In this document: positions 40,985 to 49,986 of the stretch, piece by piece
How the letters are laid out: the number at the start of each line of letters is the position of its first letter
Numbering within the stretch: the stretch's first letter is position 1
NCBI GenBank assembly: GCA_964546505.1
Contig: CAZJJZ010000004.1
Span: 1 to 58,268 of the forward strand
Direction: 5' to 3'
DNA: 58,268 bases
Source: CAZJJZ01 sp964546505
GTDB lineage: Bacteria; Patescibacteriota; Gracilibacteria; UBA1369
The notes under the pieces: generated by a model
Seen by the model: only the letters and a program-made list of their open reading frames with translations
What the model was told of the DNA's origin: nothing
Databases searched by the model: none
Translations under genes and position numbers: made by a program

Positions 40985-43392
40985 AGCAATTTTAAATGTT
41001 TGGGCTTATTTTTGAAATTGGGTAGAAAGAGAAACAATGAAATAACCAACGCGATGCCCATCAATAAATATAAATCGAAGCTGAGATTGAAAAAGTAAAG
41101 CTCGGCTAAAATAATACCGATCACGAAAAAGTTGAGCAAATTGATAGCAAAGAGGATTTTCTTCCCTTCTCTTAATCCAGGGAAGGCGTTTACTGAGAAT
41201 TGTTTGATCAGGTAAGTGATGGTCATCATATAAATGGAACCACTTAGAATTAAAGAATTGACCAGGGTGGACTTGAAGCCAGCATCAATTCCTTCTTGCC
41301 AGATAATATTTGCTAAAATCACTGGATGCATTGCCCAACTGGCCACCGCCAATAAGGATAAGAGACCGAAAACCACACTTTTCCAAAAGAAAATACGCTT
41401 AACACTGATCACTCCATCAACTTGTTCCAACTCTGAACAAACTATGGAAACATCATTGTACTTTTTGGCAAAAGCATAAAGTATTACTATTTTCTTTTTA
41501 CTGCGCAGATCTATTCGATATTCAGCCTTATCGACCAAAATTGCTTCGCCTTTGCTCTCAATAATATCGATAATGCGCGATAATTTGATAAAATGTTCTC
41601 CATAAATCTTCATCCGATAGCGATGATACTCACCATATGGCTTTAAAACCGCTAATTGTTTCTTATTGTCGTTTTGACGGTAAAGAGAGTTTATCACCTC
41701 CAACGGCATCAGAGTTCCCTCGGCAATGTGCACGAGCACATCTTCCAGATTAGCCATTTTTAAATTACCAAACTGAGCAAAGAGTTTGTTCAAGCGCCAA
41801 TTCGGGAGATTACCAATTAAACCCAGTCCGGCCCGGTCAAATTCCTTCTGTAGCATTTTCTTGCCAACTTTGATGTTCGCACTCAATGACTCACGCTNNN
41901 NNNNNNNNNNNNNNNNNNNNNNNNTTTTGCGTGCAAAGCTGGTCTTGCAAAAAGAAAGCCATTCATAGCTGGGGCTTTTGGCGTAGTCAGTGGTGATAAT
42001 CTTCACCACATCTCCATTCGCCAGTTCACAACTCAAAGGCATGTTCACTTCATTCACTACAGCCCTGATGGAACGATGCCCCACTTCTGTATGTATACTA
42101 TAGGCAAAATCGATACAGGTTGCTTGTTTGGGTAGGTTGATCGCTTCTCCCCTGGGAGTAAAGACGGTGATGCGATCTTGAAAAATTTCTGTTTTTAATT
42201 CATTTAGATAGCGCTCGCGATCCGTTTCTTCATTCTGAATTTCAATGACATCTTCCAGCCAACGTGAGCGTGGGTCATTTTCCTCAAATTTCAGTTCTCT
42301 GCGTTTTTCCTCCACAAAATGGCTGGCGGCGACTCCGTAAAGTGCTTCATAATGCATTTGATGAGTACGGATTTTGATTTTGGTGAGAATTCCACCAACT
42401 CCAAAAACAGCCGTATGGAGACTTTGGTAACCGTTGGACTTGGCAATGGCAATATAATCTCTAAAAGCAGAAGAAACGGGCTTGTAAACTCGGTGCAGAT
42501 GCCCCAAAGTTTGATAACAGTCCTCAACAGTACCAACCAATACCGTAATCATAAAATGAAGCTCCAACTCCTCCACCAACTTGCGTTCGCGCTTTAAGTA
42601 CTTGTAGAGATCATACACGTGACGATCTTCACTGAATACCGTTACTTCCAATTTCTCTTTTTTGAGTGCAACTTTGATTTGTTCGATAGCCGTATCCAAT
42701 TCAAATTGATGTTCTTCCTTTGCTTTCTTAACCTTTTCTTTCAAATCCCAGTAACGCTCTGGGTGAAGTGTTTTGAAGCACAATTCTTCCAACTCTTTTT
42801 GAATTTCTGTGATTCCCAACAAATTTGCTACCGGAGCATAGATTTCCAGAGTTTCTCTGGCAATACGCGTCTTTTTCTCTGGCTTATCCATAAATTCCAG
42901 AGTGCGCATATTATGCAAACGATCAGCCAGTTTGATCAACATAGTCCGAGGATCCTCTGCCACGTGTATAAAAAGCTGTTTTAGGCTTTCTACCTGCCTT
43001 TGCTGCATATCGTGTCGGTAGTGAACCTTGGACAGTTTGGTAATTCCCTCCACCAAAAAAGCCACTTTCTTGCCGAAGCGGGCTTCAATTTCCTCTAAAG
43101 TGTGCGTGGTGTCTTCCGGTACATCGTGCAGTAGAGCGGCAATCAGTGTAGTTTCGTCAGCATGGATTTGTGAAAGGATTTTGGCTGCTTCCAAAGGGTG
43201 TGCAATGTAGGGAATACCCTGTTTGCGAATTTGACCATCATGAGCATGAGCAGCAAAGTAAAAGGCGTCACGCAGTTTAGCTTCGTTGATTTCTGGTGAA
43301 TAACTTTTTACATATTTGATTAATGGCTCAATACTTAGGTTGTATTGCTGTTGAAGCTGCCGGATTAAGCTATCTTCTTTGAGCTTGGCCAT
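40981..43392 (-). CDS. RelA/SpoT homologue with C-terminal membrane domain
   Basis: An 803-residue (p)ppGpp enzyme. HD hydrolase: GQIRKQGIPYIAHPLEAA and ALLHDVPEDT. Synthetase: SAFRDYIAIAKSNGYQSLHTAV and IKIRTHQMHYEALYGVAASH, where the usual EIQIRT reads KIKIRT, so the catalytic Glu is replaced by Lys. TGS: ITVFTPRGEAINLPKQATCIDFAYSIHTEVGH. An ACT-like remnant (VSIVCSELEQVDGVISVKRI) ends near 667, and 668-803 hold about four membrane helices not seen in standard RelA or SpoT. 27 N at 41898-41924 fall inside the gene but keep frame. Hydrolase activity is expected; synthetase activity is doubtful. Confidence 0.9.
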   Translation of the reverse strand: MAKLKEDSLIRQLQQQYNLSIEPLIKYVKSYSPEINEAKLRDAFYFAAHAHDGQIRKQGIPYIAHPLEAAKILSQIHADETTLIAALLHDVPEDTTHTLEEIEARFGKKVAFLVEGITKLSKVHYRHDMQQRQVESLKQLFIHVAEDPRTMLIKLADRLHNMRTLEFMDKPEKKTRIARETLEIYAPVANLLGITEIQKELEELCFKTLHPERYWDLKEKVKKAKEEHQFELDTAIEQIKVALKKEKLEVTVFSEDRHVYDLYKYLKRERKLVEELELHFMITVLVGTVEDCYQTLGHLHRVYKPVSSAFRDYIAIAKSNGYQSLHTAVFGVGGILTKIKIRTHQMHYEALYGVAASHFVEEKRRELKFEENDPRSRWLEDVIEIQNEETDRERYLNELKTEIFQDRITVFTPRGEAINLPKQATCIDFAYSIHTEVGHRSIRAVVNEVNMPLSCELANGDVVKIITTDYAKSPSYEWLSFCKTSFARKXXXXXXXXXXRESLSANIKVGKKMLQKEFDRAGLGLIGNLPNWRLNKLFAQFGNLKMANLEDVLVHIAEGTLMPLEVINSLYRQNDNKKQLAVLKPYGEYHRYRMKIYGEHFIKLSRIIDIIESKGEAILVDKAEYRIDLRSKKKIVILYAFAKKYNDVSIVCSELEQVDGVISVKRIFFWKSVVFGLLSLLAVASWAMHPVILANIIWQEGIDAGFKSTLVNSLILSGSIYMMTITYLIKQFSVNAFPGLREGKKILFAINLLNFFVIGIILAELYFFNLSFDLYLLMGIALVISLFLFLPNFKNKPKHLKLL
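41898..41924. other. Assembly gap (27 N) in the RelA/SpoT gene
   Basis: 27 unresolved bases just after the TGS domain. The frame is kept across the run, but the true sequence and length are unknown. Confidence 0.95.
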
Positions 43393-43454
43393 TGGTCTTA
43401 TTATTGACTAAATAGTATAGTATCTATTTTGTCAGAAATAGACAAGAAAATTTT

Positions 43455-44525
43455 TTATGATACAGCAATGGTTCCAGCCCCCAAACAAAGTTCATCTGCG
43501 TAGAAAACCGCAAATTGTCCCGGCGCAAGCCCTTGATCGTCTTCAGAAAGCGTCAAATCGCCATTTTGTGGATTAATGGGATCAATCTTGAGTAAACAAT
43601 TGTAAAAATGACTACCGTGGCGGATTTTTACTTGTAGAATTTGCAGTTGTTCGGCTGTTGGAGGTAAAGCGATCCAATGCAGATTCTCTAATCGACAGCT
43701 TCTTCGTGCCAAATCTTCTTGATGATAATGATTGGAGATGAAAACACGATTATGAAGGTGATCTTTTTTGACCACAAACCAGGGACCACCACTCAGCTCT
43801 ATTCCCTTACGCTGACCTACTGTAAAAAACCAAAAACCGGGATGCTCACCCAGTTTCCTGCCCGTTTCATATTCGATCAAATCACCTTTTTCTTCTCCCA
43901 AATGAAATTTGACGAATTCTTTATATTTAATTTTCCCCAAAAAACAAACACCCTGACTGTCCTTACGTGCTTGATTGGGTAAATTATAGGCAGCTGCGAG
44001 CTGGCGGACTTGTGTCTTGTTGAGTTGACCAAGCGGAAAAGTAGCTCTTGATAATTGTCTTTGAGTGAGGTGTGCCAAAAAGTAAGTTTGGTCTTTGATC
44101 GGGTCCGGCGTGGTTTTAAGGTAAAATAAGCCGTTTTTTTGAATTTTATCTGCATAATGTCCCGTTGCAACCAAGTCAAAACTGGCATCAATTAAATCGT
44201 AAAATTTTCCGAATTTGACCTTGGCATTACACATCAGGTCGGAATTGGGCGTACGACCGGCTTTAATTTCAGCAATAGCATAACTAACTACTTCATCCCA
44301 ATAGGTTTTTTGTAAGTTTAAGACTTGAAGAGGCACTTGCGCCTGTGAACAAACCTGTTGCACATAACTCAAATCCTCTTCCCATGGACAAGAGCCCAGG
44401 AATGCCAACTCATCTTCCAACCAGATTTTCAGATAAAAAGCCGATACTTCGTGACCTTGCTCTTGCAATAGTTTTAAAGCAACGGAACTATCAACCCCAC
44501 CGGATATTAAAACGGCAACTTTCAT
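43455..44525 (-). CDS. mnmA: tRNA-specific 2-thiouridylase MnmA
   Basis: Thiolates U34 of tRNA-Lys, Glu and Gln. About 356 residues. PP-loop KVAVLISGGVDSSVALKLL at the start, then AFYLKIW, GRTPNSDLMCN (first catalytic Cys), ATGHYADKI, KDQTYFLAHL and KDSQGVCFLG (second catalytic Cys). The C-terminal beta domain contains PGFWFFTVGQRKGI. ATG at 44525 is preferred over the TTG at 44531. It is followed 63 bases on by the RelA/SpoT gene, both leftward. Confidence 0.96.
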   Translation of the reverse strand: MKVAVLISGGVDSSVALKLLQEQGHEVSAFYLKIWLEDELAFLGSCPWEEDLSYVQQVCSQAQVPLQVLNLQKTYWDEVVSYAIAEIKAGRTPNSDLMCNAKVKFGKFYDLIDASFDLVATGHYADKIQKNGLFYLKTTPDPIKDQTYFLAHLTQRQLSRATFPLGQLNKTQVRQLAAAYNLPNQARKDSQGVCFLGKIKYKEFVKFHLGEEKGDLIEYETGRKLGEHPGFWFFTVGQRKGIELSGGPWFVVKKDHLHNRVFISNHYHQEDLARRSCRLENLHWIALPPTAEQLQILQVKIRHGSHFYNCLLKIDPINPQNGDLTLSEDDQGLAPGQFAVFYADELCLGAGTIAVS

Positions 44526-44576
44526 AGTCAATTAATGAACACTTGGATTTTAAAATTTTTCCGCCAATCTGACAAG

Positions 44577-45620
44577 TTATTGTGGAATTGGTTTAGCCAA
44601 GACAATTAGACGATTCAAGGCCGTGCCAACAGGTGTACAGGTGATCAAAGTTAGGCGTTCATCCCCTTTTTGAGTCAGTACTTCCACTTGAGAAGGCTTG
44701 ACTACTTTTTTTTCGTAAACTTCATAATAGTATTTTTGCTGTTCGTGATAGACCACAATTTGATCACCGACATTGACCTGATGCAACAGAGCAAAAACAT
44801 CCTTAAAGCGCCCTGGATCCCAGGCAAAATAGGAACTATGACCCGTAATCACCACATTACCCCGGTCTCCCGGATAAGCAGTTCCAGGGAAGTGGACCAC
44901 GCCAAAGCGTAAGGCCTCCTGAATTTGCGATTCCAAGGCGGCCCAGTCCTTTTGAATCAATTTCTCGGTGCTGACTTTCACTATCGGCACATTTTTGGCA
45001 ATTCGGGGTATGATGATACGATCATCAGGCGGAGCCACCTCCAAATTCAATGGAGGAATCTGTTTTTTGGCTTCCTGGACATTGTGGGCGATAGGTAAAG
45101 GTTTTTGGCTTTCGGGTGCGGCACGTAATACTTTTTGCTTTTCCTGTTCGGTATACGGATTGCTAGGAATACCTGATTGACCGTTTAATTGAGCCAATTT
45201 GTTCCAAAACAAAGCACTGTAAGAGTCATAGTTAACCGCCAAAAACAAAATTGCGAAGATGGCAGCAGAAGTTGCCAGCCACTCAAACAGGTTCCAGAAT
45301 CGAAATCCCCAGCCATTACCGGGAGTACGTGGAGGAGAATGAGGTTTAGACTTGATCTTGCCGGAGGGTCTGGAGTTTTGATGCTGCGCGGCGCTTTGAT
45401 GCCCAAACAGTTTTGCACCTGCAGACTGTGCCGGGAAGCTAACCACATGATGTTCCTTCGGTGGTAAATGATCTTGGTTTGCTACGTTTTGGTGAATGGA
45501 AAACTGTGTGGAAGGTTTTTTTATGCCCAGATCAAAACTAACATTGGGCTCGAGATTACCGTCTGTAATACCCACTTTTCTTGTTTGTTTCTCGCCGGAT
45601 TTTGATTGTTCATCAGACAT
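44577..45620 (-). CDS. Sortase-family transpeptidase with long cytoplasmic N-terminus
   Basis: A 347-residue sortase. Residues 1-105 are a polar disordered cytoplasmic region (KPSTQFSIHQNVAN, SGKIKSKPHSPPRTPGNG), then one membrane helix (WLATSAAIFAILFLAVNY, about 114-131), a linker, and the catalytic domain from about 195: IIIPRIAKNVPIVKV, FPGTAYPGDRGNVVITGHSS with the catalytic His, and TLITCTPVGTALNRLIV with catalytic Cys328 and Arg337. It is probably class D or E. The long N-terminus is unusual for sortases. It overlaps the upstream coiled-coil gene by 8 bases. A candidate substrate is the protein at 36786. Confidence 0.92.
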   Translation of the reverse strand: MSDEQSKSGEKQTRKVGITDGNLEPNVSFDLGIKKPSTQFSIHQNVANQDHLPPKEHHVVSFPAQSAGAKLFGHQSAAQHQNSRPSGKIKSKPHSPPRTPGNGWGFRFWNLFEWLATSAAIFAILFLAVNYDSYSALFWNKLAQLNGQSGIPSNPYTEQEKQKVLRAAPESQKPLPIAHNVQEAKKQIPPLNLEVAPPDDRIIIPRIAKNVPIVKVSTEKLIQKDWAALESQIQEALRFGVVHFPGTAYPGDRGNVVITGHSSYFAWDPGRFKDVFALLHQVNVGDQIVVYHEQQKYYYEVYEKKVVKPSQVEVLTQKGDERLTLITCTPVGTALNRLIVLAKPIPQ

Positions 45621-46173
45621 CGGCCAATTTGGCTAACAAATCCTCTTCCAGACTCTTTTCTTGGCTAGCTGAAACCGCCTCCGCAGTTTTTAGTGCTTTG
45701 GACTTTTCTTTGTTTTCGAATTCTTGCCATTCGATTTGATGTTTTTGATTCAAATCATTTAATGTTTCGGTGTATTCTTGATCCAAAGCTGCCAATTGCT
45801 CTTTTTCTACAGTCAAAATATGCTGCAATTTTTCAATTTGCTCCGCAGTCATGATCGGCAGGATATTAAACCAATATTCACGTTCCTGATCGTCCATCGA
45901 TTCAGCGCTTTTGATCAATTCAATCAGTTCTGGATACTTTTGCAAAGCAGAAGCTGGAATCACAAACTTTGCGGGTTGTGTTTGATTACTTTGAGCCTGT
46001 TCCACATCCTGTTCCAGATTAAAAGCCCGTTGGTTAAGCGGTTTGTTTGAATTGGCAGCCACTGCAGCCGTATTGTTGCTATCTGTCGCTGGGCTAACAG
46101 TGCTGGTTGTGGGATTGGCAGAGCTGGAAGTCGTTTGTCCGCCGCCGGCTGGTTTTATCTGTAAATCGTCCAT
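45613..46173 (-). CDS. Disordered/coiled-coil protein, family member 3
   Basis: A 186-residue cytosolic-looking protein, coupled to the sortase (8-base overlap). Residues 1-60 are Ser/Thr/Asn/Ala-rich and disordered; residues 75-186 are helical: KYPELIELIKSAESMDDQ, LPIMTAEQIEKLQHILTVEK, EQLAALDQEYTETLNDL, EWQEFENKEKSKALK and LLAKLADV. The helical part resembles the protein at 23410. A link to sortase or secretion is suggested only by the shared operon. No catalytic motif is seen. Confidence 0.7.
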   Translation of the reverse strand: MDDLQIKPAGGGQTTSSSANPTTSTVSPATDSNNTAAVAANSNKPLNQRAFNLEQDVEQAQSNQTQPAKFVIPASALQKYPELIELIKSAESMDDQEREYWFNILPIMTAEQIEKLQHILTVEKEQLAALDQEYTETLNDLNQKHQIEWQEFENKEKSKALKTAEAVSASQEKSLEEDLLAKLADV

Positions 46174-46225
46174 TTAGTTTTAATTTATCTCCCTATTTTA
46201 CACTTTTTTTGGTTAATGAGCAAAC

Positions 46226-46720
46226 CTAGATAATAAAGATATCTCCTGCGAATTGTTCCAATCTTTCTTTGGTTAAGCGCAAACTATGTACTACGTTGTA
46301 GAGTTGGTAAGAATCATGGTATCCAGCGTCCCAAAGTTTTTTGATTTCACGAATTTTATGCGCCAAAATCAAGATATCAAATTCAGCTTTGGCTTTCATT
46401 TCCGGCTCCAGATTTTCATAGACTGGCAAATTCAACAGACTGGATGGTGTAAACAACTTAATCACTCCCTGTTCTACTTTTTTGAGCAAATCTTGCAAAA
46501 ATAGTTGATCCAAAGGGTCGATGGTAAATTGTTGAGACTGGATTTTCTCCGGTTGATTGAGTCGCGCTTGAATTTCTGGTGGCAAATCGTTGCTGGCAAA
46601 AAAAGTACCTTCCCGATAAGCTTTTCTGAGTTGATAAATTCGAAACTGCCCAGGATTGCTGATTTCAATCGGCTCGTTACTGATTGGATCAACCAGTTGA
46701 AGGGGAGATTGTGCACTCAT
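46226..46720 (-). CDS. Conserved-looking hypothetical protein in the sortase operon
   Basis: A 164-residue soluble protein, not recognised. It starts MSAQSPLQLVDPISNEPIEI and has an alpha-helical middle and C-terminus (EMKAKAEFDILILAHKIREIKKLW, SYQLYNVVHSLRLTKERLEQF). No Cys, signal peptide or membrane helix is seen. It lies 52 bases upstream of the coiled-coil gene on the same strand, heading the run hypothetical, coiled coil, sortase. It is divergent from ligA, with a 61-base gap between the two starts. Confidence 0.65.
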   Translation of the reverse strand: MSAQSPLQLVDPISNEPIEISNPGQFRIYQLRKAYREGTFFASNDLPPEIQARLNQPEKIQSQQFTIDPLDQLFLQDLLKKVEQGVIKLFTPSSLLNLPVYENLEPEMKAKAEFDILILAHKIREIKKLWDAGYHDSYQLYNVVHSLRLTKERLEQFAGDIFII

Positions 46721-46781
46721 ATTTGAAAAATTGTGTTTTTTAATCTAGATTGTGGGCGGACACCAATATTTTAACACAAAA

Positions 46782-48863
46782 ATGGATAAAAAAGAAGTTG
46801 CTCTTAGGATTGAAAAGCTGAAAGAAAAGATCAAAGAGTTGAATTACCAGTATTTTGTTTTGAATCGCTCAGAGGTTTCGGAAGCAGTGCGTGATAGTTT
46901 GAAACAGGAGTTAAAGCAATTAGAAGAACGTTTCCCGGAATTTATCACAGCGGATTCACCGACTCAAAGAGTAGGAGCTCCTCTCTCAGCGAAATTTGAA
47001 AAATTTCCCCATTTGAATAAGCGCTGGAGTTTGGCGGATGCTTTCAGTTTGGAGGATTTGGATGAGTGGGAAAATAAATTTAAAAAACTGCTCCCCGCCA
47101 ATCAAAAAGTGCATTTTGTTTCAGAGTTAAAGATAGATGGCTTAAACATTTCTTTACATTATCAACAGGGAAAATTGGTAAGGGCTTTGACTCGCGGTGA
47201 CGGCGTAATGGGAGAAGATGTTACTCATACAGTCAAAACGATTGAAGCAGTACCACTGAGATTGGCAGTGGAGGTGGATTTGGAAGTCAATGGTGAAGTT
47301 TATATTGATAAGGATTCTTTTTTGCGCATCAATGAGGAAAGAAAAAATCGTGACGAAGAACCCTTTGAAAATCCACGCAACTTGGCTGCAGGTACGGTTA
47401 GACAACTGGATCCACAAATTGCCTTTCAACGCAATTTAAAAGCCTATTTTTACGAAATTGGTCAAAATAACTTGGTAGGCGCTCCGCGCTATCAACAGCA
47501 TGTCCTGGAAAGACTGATGGACTTGGGTTTTCCGGTTAATCCGCATTTTCATTTTTCAGAAGACTTGGTGGATGTGAAAAAATTTTTGAAGGAAGCTCAG
47601 GATTTAAGAGATAAATTGCCATATGAGATTGATGGGGTGGTGGTAAAAATCAATGAAATAAACGCTCAACAAATATTAGGTTATACCGCAAAAGCCCCAC
47701 GTTTTGCCATTGCGTACAAATTTCCGGCAGAACAATCCACCACCAAAGTCTTGGATATTCATGTACAGGTGGGTAGAACAGGCGCCCTTACCCCCGTGGC
47801 GGTACTTAGTCCGGTTCGAGTAGCCGGCTCTACTATTACACGCGCCACTTTGCACAATGAAGATGAGATGCTGCGTAAAGATGTGCGTATCGGGGATACA
47901 GTTATTATCCAAAAAGCTGGAGATGTGATACCAGAAATTGTGGCAGTATTGAAAGATTTGAGAACCGGACTTGAGAGAGAATTCAAATTTCCCAAACTAT
48001 GTCCCGTTTGCAATAGCAGAGTGGAAAGGAAAGCTGGTGAATCAGCCACTCGCTGTTCCAATCCAGATTGTTTCGCACAAGACCGCGAAAGGTACATTCA
48101 CTTCGCCACAGTATTGGATATAGAAGGATTGGGTGAAAAAATAGTTGATCAATTGTTGGAAGCCCAATATTTGGATGATTTAGCAGATGTTTTTCTGATT
48201 ACTAAAGACGAGTTATTGACTCTGCCTCTATTCAAAGAGAAAAAAGCCGAAAAATTACTGGCAGCGATAGAAAAAGCCAAGAAGGTCAGTTTGGAAAGAT
48301 TTCTCTTTGCGGTAGGCATCAGGCATGTTGGAGAGGAAACAGCAAGTGCGCTGGCAGAGTATTTTCGACAAGACTGGGATCGAAAATTAGCTGAATTGAA
48401 AGCTAAACACGGGGAACAATTCGACAGTCCGTCCGAATTAGGCTTCAAACAGCTGTTACTGCTGGTAAATGAAATGAATAAAGACAAATTGCTACAAGTT
48501 GAAGGTTTTGGCGATAAAGTGGCAGAAGAAATTTTGCGGTGGTTTGGCAACGAAAGAAACCTGCAACTGATCAATCACCTGGAAGCTGCAGGCATGCAGC
48601 TGACCGCTGACGGCAAGCCGTTATCTCTGAAGCTTCAAGGAATGTCTTTTGTGTTAACAGGTACTTTAATTTCCATGTCCAGAGATCAGGCAAAAGAACG
48701 GATTAAACAAAATGGTGGTAAGGTAATGGGCGCCATTAGCTCCAACACTTCTTTTCTGATTCAGGGTGAAAGTGAAAAAGATAGTACCAAAGCCAAGGAA
48801 GCATTAAAGTTGGGTGTAAAAGTAATTTCGGAAGCTGAATTTTTAAAAATGATTGAATTATGA
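46782..48863 (+). CDS. ligA: NAD-dependent DNA ligase LigA
   Basis: Seals nicks in DNA using NAD+. 693 residues from the ATG at 46782 (a GTG at 46752 would add ten). Domain Ia comes first; the adenylated Lys is Lys117 in SELKIDGLN. Also present are TRGDGVMGEDVTHTV, ENPRNLAAGTVRQLD, VQVGRTGALTPVAVLSPV, the zinc finger CPVCNSRVERKAGESATRC...C, helix-hairpin-helix repeats and a C-terminal BRCT domain (GMSFVLTGTL). All domains are present. It is coupled to the glycosyltransferase that follows (ATGA overlap). Confidence 0.98.
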   Translation: MDKKEVALRIEKLKEKIKELNYQYFVLNRSEVSEAVRDSLKQELKQLEERFPEFITADSPTQRVGAPLSAKFEKFPHLNKRWSLADAFSLEDLDEWENKFKKLLPANQKVHFVSELKIDGLNISLHYQQGKLVRALTRGDGVMGEDVTHTVKTIEAVPLRLAVEVDLEVNGEVYIDKDSFLRINEERKNRDEEPFENPRNLAAGTVRQLDPQIAFQRNLKAYFYEIGQNNLVGAPRYQQHVLERLMDLGFPVNPHFHFSEDLVDVKKFLKEAQDLRDKLPYEIDGVVVKINEINAQQILGYTAKAPRFAIAYKFPAEQSTTKVLDIHVQVGRTGALTPVAVLSPVRVAGSTITRATLHNEDEMLRKDVRIGDTVIIQKAGDVIPEIVAVLKDLRTGLEREFKFPKLCPVCNSRVERKAGESATRCSNPDCFAQDRERYIHFATVLDIEGLGEKIVDQLLEAQYLDDLADVFLITKDELLTLPLFKEKKAEKLLAAIEKAKKVSLERFLFAVGIRHVGEETASALAEYFRQDWDRKLAELKAKHGEQFDSPSELGFKQLLLLVNEMNKDKLLQVEGFGDKVAEEILRWFGNERNLQLINHLEAAGMQLTADGKPLSLKLQGMSFVLTGTLISMSRDQAKERIKQNGGKVMGAISSNTSFLIQGESEKDSTKAKEALKLGVKVISEAEFLKMIEL

Positions 48864-49957
48864 AAGTAGCCTTAGTACATGATTTTTTGGTGAAACTGGG
48901 TGGTGCCGAGAAGGTTTTACAGTCTTTGGCTGAGATTTTTCCGGATGCCCCAATTTACACCACAATTTACGATCAAAAAAAATGCGGCGGCGTCTTCCCG
49001 AAAGAAAGAGTGCGCTCTTCATTTTTGCAACGCTGGCCCGGTTTTTTGCGCCGCCGCTATCCCCTTTTACTGAGCTGGATGCCCTTGGCGGTGGAAAGTT
49101 TCGATTTGATGGATTTTGACCTGGTAATCTCTTCCAGTGGGGCTTTTTCACATGGCGTACTTACCTCCTCCGCCGCTAAACACATTTGCTACTGTCACTC
49201 GCCTATGCGTTATGCTTGGGACTATACTCATCGCTATTTAGAAGAAAAGAAAGTCGGCTGGTTGTTGCGCAAAATCGCGGGAAGGAAGCTGCACAAATTG
49301 CGACTTTGGGATCAAGTGGCGGCGGATAGAGCTGATTTTTATATTGCCAATTCCCAGCATGTGCAGTCGAGAATTGAAAAATATTATCGCTTACCCGCCA
49401 GAGTAATTTATCCACCTGTGGCGGTAGAAAGCTTCAATGCGGCAGGTGAAAAAGGTGATTATTTTTTGATCATCGCCACTTTAACGCCCTATAAAAAAAT
49501 CGATATAGCCGTGAATTTATTTAATCGCTTGGGCAAAAAATTGGTGATTGTGGGTGATGGCCCGCAAAAAGCCTATTTAGAGAGAATTGCCGCTAAAAAT
49601 GTCGAAATCAAGGGACGGCTTAGTGATGGTGAATTACGGCATTATCTGGAAAATTGCCGAGCATTGATTCAAATGAATGAAGAAGATTTTGGTATTAATG
49701 TGGTAGAGGCAATGGCTTGCGGGAAGCCTGTTTTAGCTTATGGCGTGGGAGGAGCAGCAGAGTTGGTGCAAAGCGGATTCAATGGCGAATTGTTTTACGC
49801 TTATGACTATGCTGTTTTGGAGAATGCTTTAGCGAAGTTGATGATTAATGAGTTAAAGTATCACCCCCAGAAAATTAGAGAGAGGGCAATGCAATTTTCC
49901 GGCGAGAGATTCAAAAAAGAGATTTTGGACTTGGTAAAAGAACTGCAAAAAGAGTAA
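48860..49957 (+). CDS. Glycosyltransferase, GT4 type
   Basis: A 365-residue GT-B glycosyltransferase. The start KVALVHDFLVKLGGAEKVLQSL, then ICYCHSPMRYAWDYTHRYL and ADFYIANSQHVQSRIEKYY in the acceptor half. The donor half has FLIIATLTPYKKIDIAVNLF, LVIVGDGPQ and EEDFGINVVEAMACGKPVLAYGVGG with the E-x7-E pair. This subtype is frequent in capsule and O-antigen-type mannosyltransferases; the actual sugar is unknown. It overlaps ligA by 4 bases, though no functional link is evident. Confidence 0.9.
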   Translation: MKVALVHDFLVKLGGAEKVLQSLAEIFPDAPIYTTIYDQKKCGGVFPKERVRSSFLQRWPGFLRRRYPLLLSWMPLAVESFDLMDFDLVISSSGAFSHGVLTSSAAKHICYCHSPMRYAWDYTHRYLEEKKVGWLLRKIAGRKLHKLRLWDQVAADRADFYIANSQHVQSRIEKYYRLPARVIYPPVAVESFNAAGEKGDYFLIIATLTPYKKIDIAVNLFNRLGKKLVIVGDGPQKAYLERIAAKNVEIKGRLSDGELRHYLENCRALIQMNEEDFGINVVEAMACGKPVLAYGVGGAAELVQSGFNGELFYAYDYAVLENALAKLMINELKYHPQKIRERAMQFSGERFKKEILDLVKELQKE

Positions 49958-49986
49958 AATTCCGCTCGATCGTTTATATTTTTAAA

